In this document: positions 9,273 to 18,664 of the stretch, in pieces
How positions within the stretch are numbered: position 1 is the stretch's first letter
Layout: each line of letters starts with the position of its first letter
DNA from: Candidatus Zixiibacteriota bacterium
Lineage (GTDB): Bacteria > Zixibacteria > MSB-5A5 > UBA10806 > 4484-95
Assembly (NCBI GenBank): GCA_024231855.1
Contig: JAAEQD010000049.1
Coordinates: forward strand, 1-64,000
DNA: 64,000 bases
Direction of reading: 5' to 3'
Notes under the pieces: model-generated
What the model was told of the DNA's origin: nothing
The model's input: the letters and a program-made list of their open reading frames with translations, nothing else
Database searches by the model: none
Program-made: the position numbers and the translations under genes

Positions 9273-11051
9273 CTATTTCATGAGGATTTCATTATTATCA
9301 AATTGAGCCGTCTCACCGGCTGTTTCACTCAGACATATTTTCCCGGCTAAAATATCCGCGGCGTCATTACCGGGAACGGCCGGACTATACAGATAACCCT
9401 GACCCTGGTCGCATTTATGGATTCGCAACAGCCGATCCTGCTCGACTGTCTCGACTCCCTTGGCAACCGCCTGTAATCCCAAATTGTGCGCCATGTCAAT
9501 AATAGCCTTGACGATATTTTCGGTTTCGCGATTGACAGTGATATCGTTTATCAGGGAACTATCGATTTTCACCGTATCGACCGGCAAACTGTTTAGTTCC
9601 CTGATTGACATATGCCCTATTCCAAAATCATCTATGGATATTCCAACTCCGAATTCATGCAAGTATTTCAATCCGGAAATGATATCCTCATAACCGTTTT
9701 GAAAGGCGGACTCGCTGATTTCAACGCTAAAGTCTTTGGGATCCAATTCCGCGTGAAGCAGAATTTTACGGATGGACTTCGGGAATTTCCTGTTCATCAT
9801 CTGTCGTCTTGATACGTTAATCGAAACCTTCGAATTTAATCCTTCCTTGCGCCACTGATCAGACTGCATGGACGCGCGATTGACGACCCATTCACCGAGC
9901 TTGTTAATCAGACCGGTTTCTTCCGCCATCGGTAGGAATTCGCCGGGGCTTATTTCGCCGGCCTTCGGATGTTTCCATCGTACCAGGGCTTCCATCGCAA
10001 TTACATTACCTGAATCCGTTCTTATCACCGGCTGATAACTCAGACTCAAGCCGTCGCTTTTAATCGCCTGATTTAAATTCCTCTCCGACTTTATCAGGGC
10101 TTCTATATTATCATTCATTACGGAATGAAAAAATCTAAACTCATTCCTCGACTTTTTAGCCCGATACATAGCCTTATCCGCGTTTTTCAGAAGAGAATTT
10201 ATTTGACCACTGTCGGCGGGAAACATACTGATGCCAATACTGGCGGAAATTCGAACTTGTTTATCTTGAAGCGTGATTTTTTCCCGCATCACATGGCCTA
10301 TCTTCTCGGCCACCCTGGCGGCATCCTGAGCCCCGGCGATACTGTTTAGAATAATTAAAAACTCATCGCCACCAAAGCGGGCAACAGTGTCGCTTTCCCG
10401 GACGCAACTCTTTAAACGCTGAGCGGTTAGTTGAAGCACTAAATCGCCGGCGCTATGATCAAAAGTATCGTTGATATCTTTGAAATCATCCAGATCGATA
10501 AACATCACGGCCAGGCACTGTCCACTGCGATATCCCTGGGTTATTGCCTGATGTAAACGGTCCATTAACAGTTTGCGATTGGGTAAATTAGTTAGATGGT
10601 CGTGATATGCCAGGTGATGTTCCAATTCTTGCGTATCACTTAAAAACTTCTTCTCATGATATCGCTCAATCGCCCAGCGAATCGAGTGATCCAGGGTTGA
10701 GGCATCAATGTTTTCTTTATTTAGATAATCTTCCGCGCCGTTTTTCATCGCCTCAACGGCAAGCTTTTCATCGCCCTTACGCGTGATAATAATCACTGGG
10801 CGATCTATTCCGGCCTCCCGGATTTTACCAAGTGCCGTTAATCCGGTTTCATGTTCAAGGTGATAATCAATTAGAATAACATCCGCGTGCCAACGCCTCA
10901 GTTCTGCCAGGCCAGTCCTCGAATCGACTGATGAACGCATTTCAAATTGCCAATTAGATATATTGTCCAGATTTGATCTCAATAGTGCCTTGTCTGATGG
11001 TTTATTATCAATGACCAAAATATTAATATTGTTGATTTCGCTCAACTTCAA
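9273..11051 (-). CDS. response regulator with GGDEF and EAL domains
   Basis: 592 residues, cytoplasmic. Receiver at 1-130 with phosphoacceptor D62 (ILIDYHL), TRKGD and LNKEN; the acidic pair is D15-N16. GGDEF at about 150-310 with an intact RFGGDEF and an RESD inhibitory site. EAL at about 330-570 with AMEALVRWKHP, INVSRRQM, VEISESAF, SIDDFGIG and VKIDSSLI. In the last catalytic motif AEGVET the first Glu is Lys (AKGVET, K531), which may abolish c-di-GMP hydrolysis. The start is a TTG (11051) or the TTG at 11045, which is better spaced from the G-tract at 11054-11060. Confidence 0.88.
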   Translation of the reverse strand: MKLSEINNINILVIDNKPSDKALLRSNLDNISNWQFEMRSSVDSRTGLAELRRWHADVILIDYHLEHETGLTALGKIREAGIDRPVIIITRKGDEKLAVEAMKNGAEDYLNKENIDASTLDHSIRWAIERYHEKKFLSDTQELEHHLAYHDHLTNLPNRKLLMDRLHQAITQGYRSGQCLAVMFIDLDDFKDINDTFDHSAGDLVLQLTAQRLKSCVRESDTVARFGGDEFLIILNSIAGAQDAARVAEKIGHVMREKITLQDKQVRISASIGISMFPADSGQINSLLKNADKAMYRAKKSRNEFRFFHSVMNDNIEALIKSERNLNQAIKSDGLSLSYQPVIRTDSGNVIAMEALVRWKHPKAGEISPGEFLPMAEETGLINKLGEWVVNRASMQSDQWRKEGLNSKVSINVSRRQMMNRKFPKSIRKILLHAELDPKDFSVEISESAFQNGYEDIISGLKYLHEFGVGISIDDFGIGHMSIRELNSLPVDTVKIDSSLINDITVNRETENIVKAIIDMAHNLGLQAVAKGVETVEQDRLLRIHKCDQGQGYLYSPAVPGNDAADILAGKICLSETAGETAQFDNNEILMK

Positions 11052-11338
11052 TGCCCCCCCGGTTATCTACTTCATATAATCGCTTACTCTGTCAAATCGG
11101 CTGCCTAAGCGCTTGACCTTAATTGATTCCCGATAAATGAATTTCGGCGTTTTAGTATCTTTGCTTATTAATCGGTTAACCAATTACCATATTGAATAAT
11201 ATTTTGAGTATTGATTAATCGGTTAATCCGGCTCAATCCAAATTAAATAAATGACTTATAATGAGCGATAGCCATGAAATGAGATTATTGATTTCGAGGA
11301 TGCAAATATCTGATTACCGTTCTTACATGAGACAATTA
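11052..11338. other. AT-rich intergenic region, no gene seen
   Basis: The stretch carries short AT-rich repeats (TTAATCGGTTAA-like words at about 11167-11180 and 11215-11228). It holds the upstream region of the GGDEF-EAL gene and the 3' side of the metallopeptidase gene. I see no open frame of note. Confidence 0.4.
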
Positions 11339-11902
11339 CTAAAAAAAGTTTAAGTTATTACCTCTAAGTTTAATCCTTGTCTCATCGGTGTTCTTGAAAT
11401 ATTTCCTTAATTCAGCCCAGAATTTCGGCTGATGGCTTTTAACTCTGGTATGTACCAATTCATGCAGAATCACATAATCGATTAAATCAGATGGCAATTG
11501 GACAAGTTTGATATTCAGATTGATGTTGTTTTGGGCCGAACAACTCCCCCAACGGGTTTTTTGCTTTCGAATGAAAACCCTGTTAAACGTGAAACCATGA
11601 CGATTGGCTAATTCTTCCAGGCGACGGATAAGCAACCGGCGGGCTTGGGTGTCATCGATCTCACTTTTATTTCGCCAGAGCGATTCATGATCTCGCTTCA
11701 ACTTCTCAAGCTTGACCAGGTTTCTGCGTATCCAGCCGATTTTAACATGAACAAATCGTTCAGCTGACGCGAAAGACACCCCGAATGGCACTGCTACGCG
11801 TACCCCTATTCGGGGCTTTATGGTTATAATCAACCGTCTTGCCCGGCGGCTTCGCTCAAGCAATACGGTCCCTATGCCGGTTATCTCAATAGTCTTCGCC
11901 AT
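11339..11902 (-). CDS. YgjP-type zinc metallopeptidase (M48/DUF45)
   Basis: 187 residues, no signal peptide. The zinc motif is YVILHELVHTRVKSHQPKFWAEL: HExxH followed by the DUF45 His and FW. Upstream are the family pattern ARRLIITIKPRIGVRVAVP and KTRWGSCSAQNNINLN (WGSCS is diagnostic). The usual length is 200-240, so this one is slightly short at the end. Biological role is unclear; relatives often sit near restriction systems, but not here. Confidence 0.85.
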   Translation of the reverse strand: MAKTIEITGIGTVLLERSRRARRLIITIKPRIGVRVAVPFGVSFASAERFVHVKIGWIRRNLVKLEKLKRDHESLWRNKSEIDDTQARRLLIRRLEELANRHGFTFNRVFIRKQKTRWGSCSAQNNINLNIKLVQLPSDLIDYVILHELVHTRVKSHQPKFWAELRKYFKNTDETRIKLRGNNLNFF

Positions 11903-11943
11903 AAAAGAGTATTTACAATAAACAAACCGATAAGACTACATAA

Positions 11944-13266
11944 TTATTCGATTTCCAGATCACCTATAAGCCGGGATATCTCCAGCCGTGTAATTCGGGC
12001 CTGGAAACGGGCCGCGATCAGGGCGGTCTGCGCCCGAATCAGACTGACCTGGGCATCGCGGAATTCGAGAGAACCGGCGGCGCCGATTAGATATCTGTCT
12101 TGAATCAGTTCCAAATTCTGCCTTGCCGCGATAAGGTTTTGCTCTTCCAGTTCAACCAGTTGTTGTTGCTTGATAAATGTCTCGTAAGATTGCTGAACCG
12201 TTCCTGTCAATTGATTGTGGGCATCCTGTAGCGCTAATCCCTGATTTCTCGCCTCCAATCGGGCGTTTTGCAGGTCAATTTTACTCATTCCTCCGTTAAA
12301 CAAATTGAATGATAGTAAAAGCCCCACTGAGGCGTTTTTGCTTTCGGTGAAAATATCATCGCCAAATCCCGCGCCATCAACAGCCAGAGTTCGATCCGAA
12401 TAGCCGTAGGAAGCGTTTAATGATAATCTCGGCAAAAACGGCGATATGGCGCCGTGAAGGTTTCTATCGGCAACCGCTTTATTTTGATATGCTACCATTA
12501 AACCGCTATTACGATCATTGGCCAGACGCTGAATATCATCGATTTCCAAATCAAGTTGCGGGACTGATATACTTTTGCTAATCGAAACAGGTGTATTGGG
12601 ATCACGACCCAAAATCAGGTTAAGTTGTTCGCGGGCAATCGTCACCTGGAGCTCCTGGTTTAAAAGCGATGATTGATCGCTATTGTAAGCGACCTGGGCA
12701 TTGAGGTAATCAGTCGAGGACGCGCCGCCAAGCTCTTTGCGAACTTTAGCCTTGTTCAGGCGTGTTCGAGAAACATCTTTTGAATCGCGAGCGACATCAA
12801 CAAGCTGCTCCTGCCTGACCAGGTTGAAATACGATTTTGAAATCGCCACGACATTGTTTTCGATAATATTTCGGGCCCGGTACTCGCCTAGCCTGGCCAG
12901 TTCATTGAATTTTTTCCTGTCGATAAACATCTTAAAGCCATCGAACAATGTCCAGTTTAAAGATATAGAGCCGCCCCAATTCGTCGTCTCAGTATTGCCA
13001 TAACTGAAATTAGAATTCGATTCCTCTTCGGCGTTGCTGAGCTGATAGTTGCCCGAGACATCTAAAGTTGGCAGAAATCCAGCGATTCCCTTGCCTTTAT
13101 TATTGGACGATATTTTCGCCGAATTCCTGGCTATCTGTATATTGAAATTATTTTCAAGGCCGATCTTTATCGCTTCCTCCAGCGTTAAAATATCCTGACC
13201 ATTTGCCGACGCGCTTAACAATATCAAAAGCACAACAACCATTTTTATAAGTGATCCTCTATTCAT
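11944..13266 (-). CDS. TolC-family outer membrane efflux protein
   Basis: 440 residues with a signal peptide (about 1-23, ending SASANGQ). Two repeats typical of TolC: LTLEEAIKIGLENNFNIQIAR at the start of the first, and long periodic helices with Gln- and Asn-rich heptads (LVRQEQLVDVARDSKDVSRTR; NQLTGTVQQSYETF). It forms the outer membrane duct for the RND pump encoded directly upstream; its start codon overlaps the pump stop by one base (13266). Confidence 0.9.
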   Translation of the reverse strand: MNRGSLIKMVVVLLILLSASANGQDILTLEEAIKIGLENNFNIQIARNSAKISSNNKGKGIAGFLPTLDVSGNYQLSNAEEESNSNFSYGNTETTNWGGSISLNWTLFDGFKMFIDRKKFNELARLGEYRARNIIENNVVAISKSYFNLVRQEQLVDVARDSKDVSRTRLNKAKVRKELGGASSTDYLNAQVAYNSDQSSLLNQELQVTIAREQLNLILGRDPNTPVSISKSISVPQLDLEIDDIQRLANDRNSGLMVAYQNKAVADRNLHGAISPFLPRLSLNASYGYSDRTLAVDGAGFGDDIFTESKNASVGLLLSFNLFNGGMSKIDLQNARLEARNQGLALQDAHNQLTGTVQQSYETFIKQQQLVELEEQNLIAARQNLELIQDRYLIGAAGSLEFRDAQVSLIRAQTALIAARFQARITRLEISRLIGDLEIE

Positions 13267-16200
13267 TAGTTTTGTTTCTCCCTTAATAAACGCAATTCTT
13301 TAACCGCCGGTTCGACCGATTCCCGGCTGGTATCCTGCTTCAGGATAACAGACGCCCACTTTAACCTGAGAGTATTGAAAGCCAGAAATAGCGCGGGTAG
13401 GATTATCAGTAAAATTAAGGTCCCGAATAATAAGCCGTAAGCTACCGATACAGCCATTGGAATTAAAAACTGCGCCTGACGGCTCGTTTCAAGAATCAGC
13501 GGCGCCAAACCCAATGAGGTAGTCAACGTGGTTAAAAGAATTGGCCGCAAACGAGCGATTCCTGAATTATAAACGGCTTCCTTAACACTCTGACCCTTAC
13601 GAAGGAATCGATTGATCTGATCGACGAATACGATGCTATCGTTGATTATTATACCCGAAAGGGCGATAATTCCTGTCAGCGACAACATATTTACCTGCAA
13701 ACCCTGAATTCCATGTCCCCATACAGCTCCCAGGATACCGATAGGTATAAGAGAGAATATTATCGTTGCCTGGGCGTACGAACGGAATACCAGTATAACA
13801 AGAATAAACATGGCTAAAAGAACGATCGGGAAAACGATCATCATCGATCGCTGCATGATCGCCTGTTCGCGTGATTGACCCTCGAATGAGGCTTTAACAT
13901 CCTGCACCTGAGCCAGTACCCTGGGTATCGCATCGGTTTCGATTTCAGCCAGAATCGGCGGCAGGTCAGCTTCGGCATCGGTAAGATTGGCTTCGACTTT
14001 GATCTCCCTCATCCGATTAAGATGATTGATCGAGGTAATCCCTCGTTCGATAGAGTACTCCGCCAATTCGCTGAATGGATATTCCATACCATCCGGGGTC
14101 CTGATTCTCATCTGGTTTAACTGATCAAGCGAGGTTCTATCCTCGTGACGATAGCGAACCCAGACCCGTATTTCATCCCGCCCCCTTTGAATCCGTTGTA
14201 TCTCCTGGCCAAAGAATCCCTGACGAACCTGCCCGGCGATATCGCTTAACTTAAGTCCCAGAGCATGGGCTCGCGGTTTAAGCTTAATATCGATTTCGCG
14301 GCGTCCTTCCTGGTCGGTGTCAGTCACATCTTTCAATGTGGGGTATTGTTCGAGTTCCGCTTTCAGAAGATCTCGCGCCTGATTGAGTTCCTCGAAATCA
14401 TTTCCGAGAAGACTTATCGAAACCGCTTTACCGAATCTTCCGGCGGCTCCAAATGTCAATTTTTGAGCCTTAGGAATTGGACCGACCGCCTCTCTTAATC
14501 GACCGGCGATTATATGGCTATCCATATCGCGAATTTCTCCTTCAAGAAGCTGGATTAGAAGCTGACCAGTATGACTTCCTGATCCTATTTCTGAGCTTCC
14601 GCTGGCATGGCCACCCGATCCACTCGATCCGCCGCCGATCTGTCTTTTTATCCCCAGTACAACATCCCGCGCATCGGCTCTTTCCAGTTTCAGATCCTCA
14701 TTAACTTCCCAGCAAACAGTCTCGATTCGCGCCAGCAGCGAATCGGTCTCAGCTTCCTGGCTTCCGGCAACCAGGGTTAAATTAATCGGAATAGTATCGC
14801 CATCGATAACCGGGAAAAAGGTTACCCCGATAATTCCGCCGCCGATCAAGCCGATTGTCAACATCACAAGCGCTATAGGCGTGACTATGGTTATCCATTT
14901 GTGTTCCAGAGCCGCGTTAAGCGCCGGGGCGTAGATTTTATGCGTTAAATATTTTATAGCGCTTTCGAATTTTTTCCGGGTTGGCGAATCGAGTTTATGA
15001 GGACTCAGGCCTTTTGAATGCGCCAGATGGGATGGCAAAATCAGGAAAGCCTCAATCAGCGAGAAAGCCAGTGATGCTATCACAACCAACGCCATCTGCC
15101 ACATGAATTTGCCGATCATGCCATCGAGAAAGAAAAATGCCATGAATACTATTATTGTTGTGGTCACCGACGCGATAACCGGTGCCGCGACTTCGAGGGC
15201 GCCGTCGATAGCCGCGTTCAGCGGTTTTTTACCTCGTTCATAATGAGCGAATATGTTCTCACCCACAACAATCGCGTCATCGACTAAAATACCGACGACA
15301 ATTATCATACCGAAAAGTGAAATGACGTTGATTGTGATACCGCTAAAGGACGCTATAATGAACATTCCGGCGAATGAAAACGGTATACTCACCGCCACCC
15401 ACCAGGAAAGCCTCAAATTCAAAAAGAATCCCAGAGCCGACAGTACCAAAAACAATCCGATAATGCCGTTTTTCGTGAGAAGCTCTATCCGTTGCGTAAG
15501 AGGAATAGTCCTATCATCAATTACAATCGCTTTGATATTTTCATTATTCTCGTTGAATCCCGCGACTTCGTTTTTAGCAATTTCGGCAATCGCCAGGATA
15601 TCCTCATCCTGAGCTTGATCCAGGTTTATAATCAATGAATTCCTATTATTGTAATAGAGTTTATCGGGAACATCCTTCCATTGCTCTTTGACCGTGGCCA
15701 CATCATTAAGATAAATTACGGTTCCGTCTGGATTTCCCCTGACAGCTATATCGAGAAGCTCTTCCGGGCGATAGTCACGGCCATAAGCCCGGATTAATAT
15801 CTCCTCATCGATAGTTTCGAATTTACCGCCCGATATATTGATGTTGGCCGCTCTTACGGCGGCGGCGATTTCATCGAAGGTCATGTTATATCTGCGAAGA
15901 TTCGCTTCGGATACTTCAATGGAGAATTCGAGATCGGGCAAACCATCGATACTTACCTGTGAAATTTCATCATCGGCCAGAAGATCATCCCTGAATCTTT
16001 CGGCTATATATTTCAGGTTATAGAGGTCGGTTTCGCCATACAACACAACCGATAGAGCGCGAGTACGCATTTTCTGTTCGAATATTACCGGCTTCTCGCT
16101 GTCGAGCGGGAAAGAATTAATCCTATCGACAGCGTTTTTGATATCCGCCAATACTCTTTCGATATTAGCGTCTTTGGTAATTTCGGCGGTAACTGAACCG

Positions 16201-16466
16201 AAGTTTTCGCTGGATACCGATGTTACCCGGTCGATCCCTTCGAGACCGTCCAGGTTTTCCTCGATTTTAAGTACTACTCCTTCGGCTACCTCCTCAGGCG
16301 ACGCGCCGGGGTAAGCGACCTGGATCGTGATTGTATCGGGTTCGAGTTCGGGAAAGAAAGAATAGCGGATTTGACTCATCGAAAGCAGGCCAAATCCTAT
16401 AATACTGAACATCAGAACCCTTACCCATAATGGGTAACGAATCAAATAAGCGATCATCTTCTTCAT
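13266..16466 (-). CDS. RND-family efflux transporter permease
   Basis: 1066 residues, normal for AcrB/MdtC-like pumps. Typical N-terminus (YPLWVRVLMFSIIGFGLLS, then PGASPEEVAEGVVLKIEE), two sets of six membrane helices, the central GIIVVGILVDDAIVVGENIF segment with the proton-relay Asp residues, and GIIINDSIVFVDQINR in the second half. A Gly/Ser-rich insert (GGGSSGSGGHASGSSEIG) lies in the second periplasmic half. It exports unknown substrates using proton motive force. It overlaps the adaptor gene by four bases. Confidence 0.93.
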   Translation of the reverse strand: MKKMIAYLIRYPLWVRVLMFSIIGFGLLSMSQIRYSFFPELEPDTITIQVAYPGASPEEVAEGVVLKIEENLDGLEGIDRVTSVSSENFGSVTAEITKDANIERVLADIKNAVDRINSFPLDSEKPVIFEQKMRTRALSVVLYGETDLYNLKYIAERFRDDLLADDEISQVSIDGLPDLEFSIEVSEANLRRYNMTFDEIAAAVRAANINISGGKFETIDEEILIRAYGRDYRPEELLDIAVRGNPDGTVIYLNDVATVKEQWKDVPDKLYYNNRNSLIINLDQAQDEDILAIAEIAKNEVAGFNENNENIKAIVIDDRTIPLTQRIELLTKNGIIGLFLVLSALGFFLNLRLSWWVAVSIPFSFAGMFIIASFSGITINVISLFGMIIVVGILVDDAIVVGENIFAHYERGKKPLNAAIDGALEVAAPVIASVTTTIIVFMAFFFLDGMIGKFMWQMALVVIASLAFSLIEAFLILPSHLAHSKGLSPHKLDSPTRKKFESAIKYLTHKIYAPALNAALEHKWITIVTPIALVMLTIGLIGGGIIGVTFFPVIDGDTIPINLTLVAGSQEAETDSLLARIETVCWEVNEDLKLERADARDVVLGIKRQIGGGSSGSGGHASGSSEIGSGSHTGQLLIQLLEGEIRDMDSHIIAGRLREAVGPIPKAQKLTFGAAGRFGKAVSISLLGNDFEELNQARDLLKAELEQYPTLKDVTDTDQEGRREIDIKLKPRAHALGLKLSDIAGQVRQGFFGQEIQRIQRGRDEIRVWVRYRHEDRTSLDQLNQMRIRTPDGMEYPFSELAEYSIERGITSINHLNRMREIKVEANLTDAEADLPPILAEIETDAIPRVLAQVQDVKASFEGQSREQAIMQRSMMIVFPIVLLAMFILVILVFRSYAQATIIFSLIPIGILGAVWGHGIQGLQVNMLSLTGIIALSGIIINDSIVFVDQINRFLRKGQSVKEAVYNSGIARLRPILLTTLTTSLGLAPLILETSRQAQFLIPMAVSVAYGLLFGTLILLIILPALFLAFNTLRLKWASVILKQDTSRESVEPAVKELRLLREKQN

Positions 16467-17611
16467 TTAACCACCCGGCTTTCGGCGGAAGTCGTCTTGG
16501 ATCTGGCCGGCATACCGGCATAAACACCCTGCATGGCTTCAATTACCAGGGTATCGCCAATATTTAAACCGCTACTAATAATAACCGACCCGTTTTCACT
16601 TCGGGCTACTTCTATCTCCCGATACTCCAACTTGCCATCAGATATCAGGTAGACATATTCTTCATTGTATAGAGCCCGGTGCGGCAGAATATAAGCGTTA
16701 TTAATACGCCGGCCGGGAATTGTGGCTTCGAAAAATACGCCATCGAAAACCGGGAAATCCTGATTTTTATCAATCTCGATAAATACCTGGATACTTTGTG
16801 TCCGGTTGTCTATGGCGCTGCCCACTCTCGTTACTTTTCCTGTCCAGTCGCCGGTAATCTCGGATGATTTCAATCTGACTGGATTGCTTTTATCAATCCA
16901 CTGAATATCTTGTATCGATACCGGTACTTCGACCTCGAGCTTCTCCAGGTTTATAATCTCCCCCAGAAGTGTCCCGTTGCGAGCCGTCGAGCCGACCCTT
17001 AAATTAGCTATAACAATCGAACCATTGAAAGGCGCGTAAAAATAATGTTTGGCCAGACGAATCTCCAGATCGCGAACGGCGAAATAAAGTTTATACACAT
17101 TAAATCGGGATAAGAACAATTTGATCTTTTGATTATCGGTCCGCGGCAATTCTTCGAGTTTAACTCCGAACTTACAGTTATCAAAATACTTTTGCCAAAC
17201 CTGATACTCCTCCGGGAAATCAACTTTGATTTCGGGCAGGACAGTCGCCAGAGCGGTCAGCAGATCGCTTTTAGTGCTGTTCAATGTCAATGTCGACTGG
17301 CGATCATCGATTTTTAATAGCAAGTCGCCCTTTTTGAATGATTGGGCAGGCTGAAATGGCAGGCCGCCTTCCATTAGTATTCCCGAAACTTCACTGTACA
17401 ATTGAACCGGTTGAGCGCTCGCTGCCCGGCCATAAGCGACTATCTTGGCCGGGATACCGGCCAGGTTAACGATATCGGTTTCGACGATTTTGGTCCTTTG
17501 TGTCGTATTCCTCTTGGGCGGGTCGCTTTTAAGATTGAAAAACAACCACATTATCGCGTAACCCGCGATCAGAATCACCGCCGGTAAGATAAACTTGGAT
17601 TTATTACTCAT
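16463..17611 (-). CDS. RND efflux periplasmic adaptor (membrane fusion protein)
   Basis: 382 residues. An N-terminal membrane anchor (ILPAVILIAGYAIMWLFF) is followed by a barrel-sandwich hybrid (GDLLLKIDDRQ), a very short helical hairpin, and beta-barrel and membrane-proximal domains ending RSENGSVIISSGLNIGDTLVI. It links the RND pump to TolC. The stop/start overlap with the pump gene is ATGA-like (16463-16466). Confidence 0.88.
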   Translation of the reverse strand: MSNKSKFILPAVILIAGYAIMWLFFNLKSDPPKRNTTQRTKIVETDIVNLAGIPAKIVAYGRAASAQPVQLYSEVSGILMEGGLPFQPAQSFKKGDLLLKIDDRQSTLTLNSTKSDLLTALATVLPEIKVDFPEEYQVWQKYFDNCKFGVKLEELPRTDNQKIKLFLSRFNVYKLYFAVRDLEIRLAKHYFYAPFNGSIVIANLRVGSTARNGTLLGEIINLEKLEVEVPVSIQDIQWIDKSNPVRLKSSEITGDWTGKVTRVGSAIDNRTQSIQVFIEIDKNQDFPVFDGVFFEATIPGRRINNAYILPHRALYNEEYVYLISDGKLEYREIEVARSENGSVIISSGLNIGDTLVIEAMQGVYAGMPARSKTTSAESRVVK

Positions 17612-17690
17612 TTGATATCCCTTTCAGATATATATCCGCTTGGACATATATTTCCGTGTTAAGCTTAAACTGCATACGAAAAAACCATCC

Positions 17691-18143
17691 TCAATCGGAA
17701 ATGTTCCGGTAAACTTTTCTCAATACGTCCTTGCATACTTCGATATCTGCCGGGTCGATTTCTTTCAGCATCTCTTCATGGGCTTCACCGGCAATCCGCA
17801 TGAATTCCTGACACCTTTTTTCGCCGTCTTTGGTGAGCCTTATTATATTCTGGCGGCGGTCATCTTTATCCGGAACGCGAGCAACCAGTTTTCGTTCCTC
17901 CAGGATATCGATAAACCGGGTGGTACTGGTTTTATCCCGATCGATCATGTCGGCTATTTGCTGCTGGTTCAAACCGTCGTCCAGAAGAGAGTGCGCGATG
18001 ATCACAGCCTGCTCAAAAGTCAGATCATAACCGCTTTCAATCAGCTTTCGATTCAGAAACTGTTTCATCGCCTTGGCCGTCATTCCCAGTACGCGCCCAA
18101 ACCGATTCTCTATTATATCTTTTTGCTTTTTGATATCAGTCAA
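17691..18143 (-). CDS. MarR-family transcriptional regulator
   Basis: 150 residues, one winged-helix domain: LNQQQIADMIDRDKTSTTRFIDIL is the recognition region and VARVPDKDDRRQNIIRLTKDG is the wing with the family Asp-x-Arg. It lies 80 bases upstream of the adaptor gene in the same direction and probably represses the efflux operon together with itself. The start is TTG with GAGGA directly before it. A GTTTCAT inverted repeat upstream is the likely operator. Confidence 0.9.
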   Translation of the reverse strand: MTDIKKQKDIIENRFGRVLGMTAKAMKQFLNRKLIESGYDLTFEQAVIIAHSLLDDGLNQQQIADMIDRDKTSTTRFIDILEERKLVARVPDKDDRRQNIIRLTKDGEKRCQEFMRIAGEAHEEMLKEIDPADIEVCKDVLRKVYRNISD

Positions 18144-18197
18144 TCCTCGTTCCCTGCCTTTCCATCTATTGAAGACAATATTGTTTCTTTTACAACT

Positions 18198-18242
18198 GTT
18201 TCATATGCAACTATTACGCATGAAACTAATCAAAAGTTTCAT
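18198..18242 (-). promoter_or_regulatory. probable MarR operator
   Basis: Three copies of the heptamer GTTTCAT/ATGAAAC: GTTTCAT at 18198-18204, ATGAAAC at 18220-18226 and GTTTCAT at 18236-18242. The last two form a perfect inverted repeat with a nine-base spacer. A TATAAT on the minus strand at 18261-18256 lies just upstream, so a bound regulator would block the marR-efflux promoter. Assignment to this MarR protein is inferred from position. Confidence 0.6.
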
Positions 18243-18299
18243 AAAAGCAAAGATTATTATAGGATTTAATAAAATATTTTAATTGGGATAGCGTAATTC

Positions 18300-18560
18300 A
18301 CTGATGGGTAATTAAATAACAAGAGCTGTAGGTCGGCGTTCCTCCCAAGCGAAAGCGAAGGGAGTAACCCGACAGATATGGTGAGGCAAACAATTGTCGG
18401 GTTTAACGTTCGCCTTTTGTGCGCGGCAGACGTCCCCGTCTGCCCGAGCGTCTAGCTCTGGGGTACACGAGGACGCGTGCCGTCCACAGACGCGCTGAAT
18501 GTAAGGACAGATCACCAGATCTGTCCGCAAAGCGGTGAAGTGCGCACCCCACCCCAGACA
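18300..18560. repeat. GC-rich hairpin mosaic
   Basis: Much more GC-rich than its surroundings and without coding character. Three perfect inverted repeats are visible: AACCCGACA 18366-18374 with TGTCGGGTT 18395-18403; GGCAGACG 18425-18432 with CGTCTGCC 18437-18444; GGACAGATC 18505-18513 with GATCTGTCC 18518-18526. This looks like clustered extragenic palindromes (REP/BIME-like). It lies between the marR upstream region and the DUF5916 terminator. Confidence 0.55.
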
Positions 18561-18598
18561 GCGCAATGCGACTGTCACTACAAATACCACACCCCGAT

Positions 18599-18630
18599 AA
18601 AAAAACCGCCGGGCTGGCAGACCCGGCGGC
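18599..18630 (-). terminator. intrinsic terminator of the DUF5916 gene
   Basis: CCGCCGGG 18607-18614 pairs with CCCGGCGG 18623-18630; in the minus direction the stem is followed by eight T (18606-18599). It lies 35 bases after the stop at 18665. Confidence 0.85.
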
Positions 18631-18664
18631 GATCTATATAGAAACTGCTGATTGCGCTTTAAGA

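Noticed and set aside
15253-15612. Open frame on the plus strand inside the RND transporter gene
   Set aside because: It is antisense to a clear RND permease and has no ribosome site or family-like sequence; many similar frames lie opposite large genes (for example 20174-20482, 23982-24605, 37596-38084).
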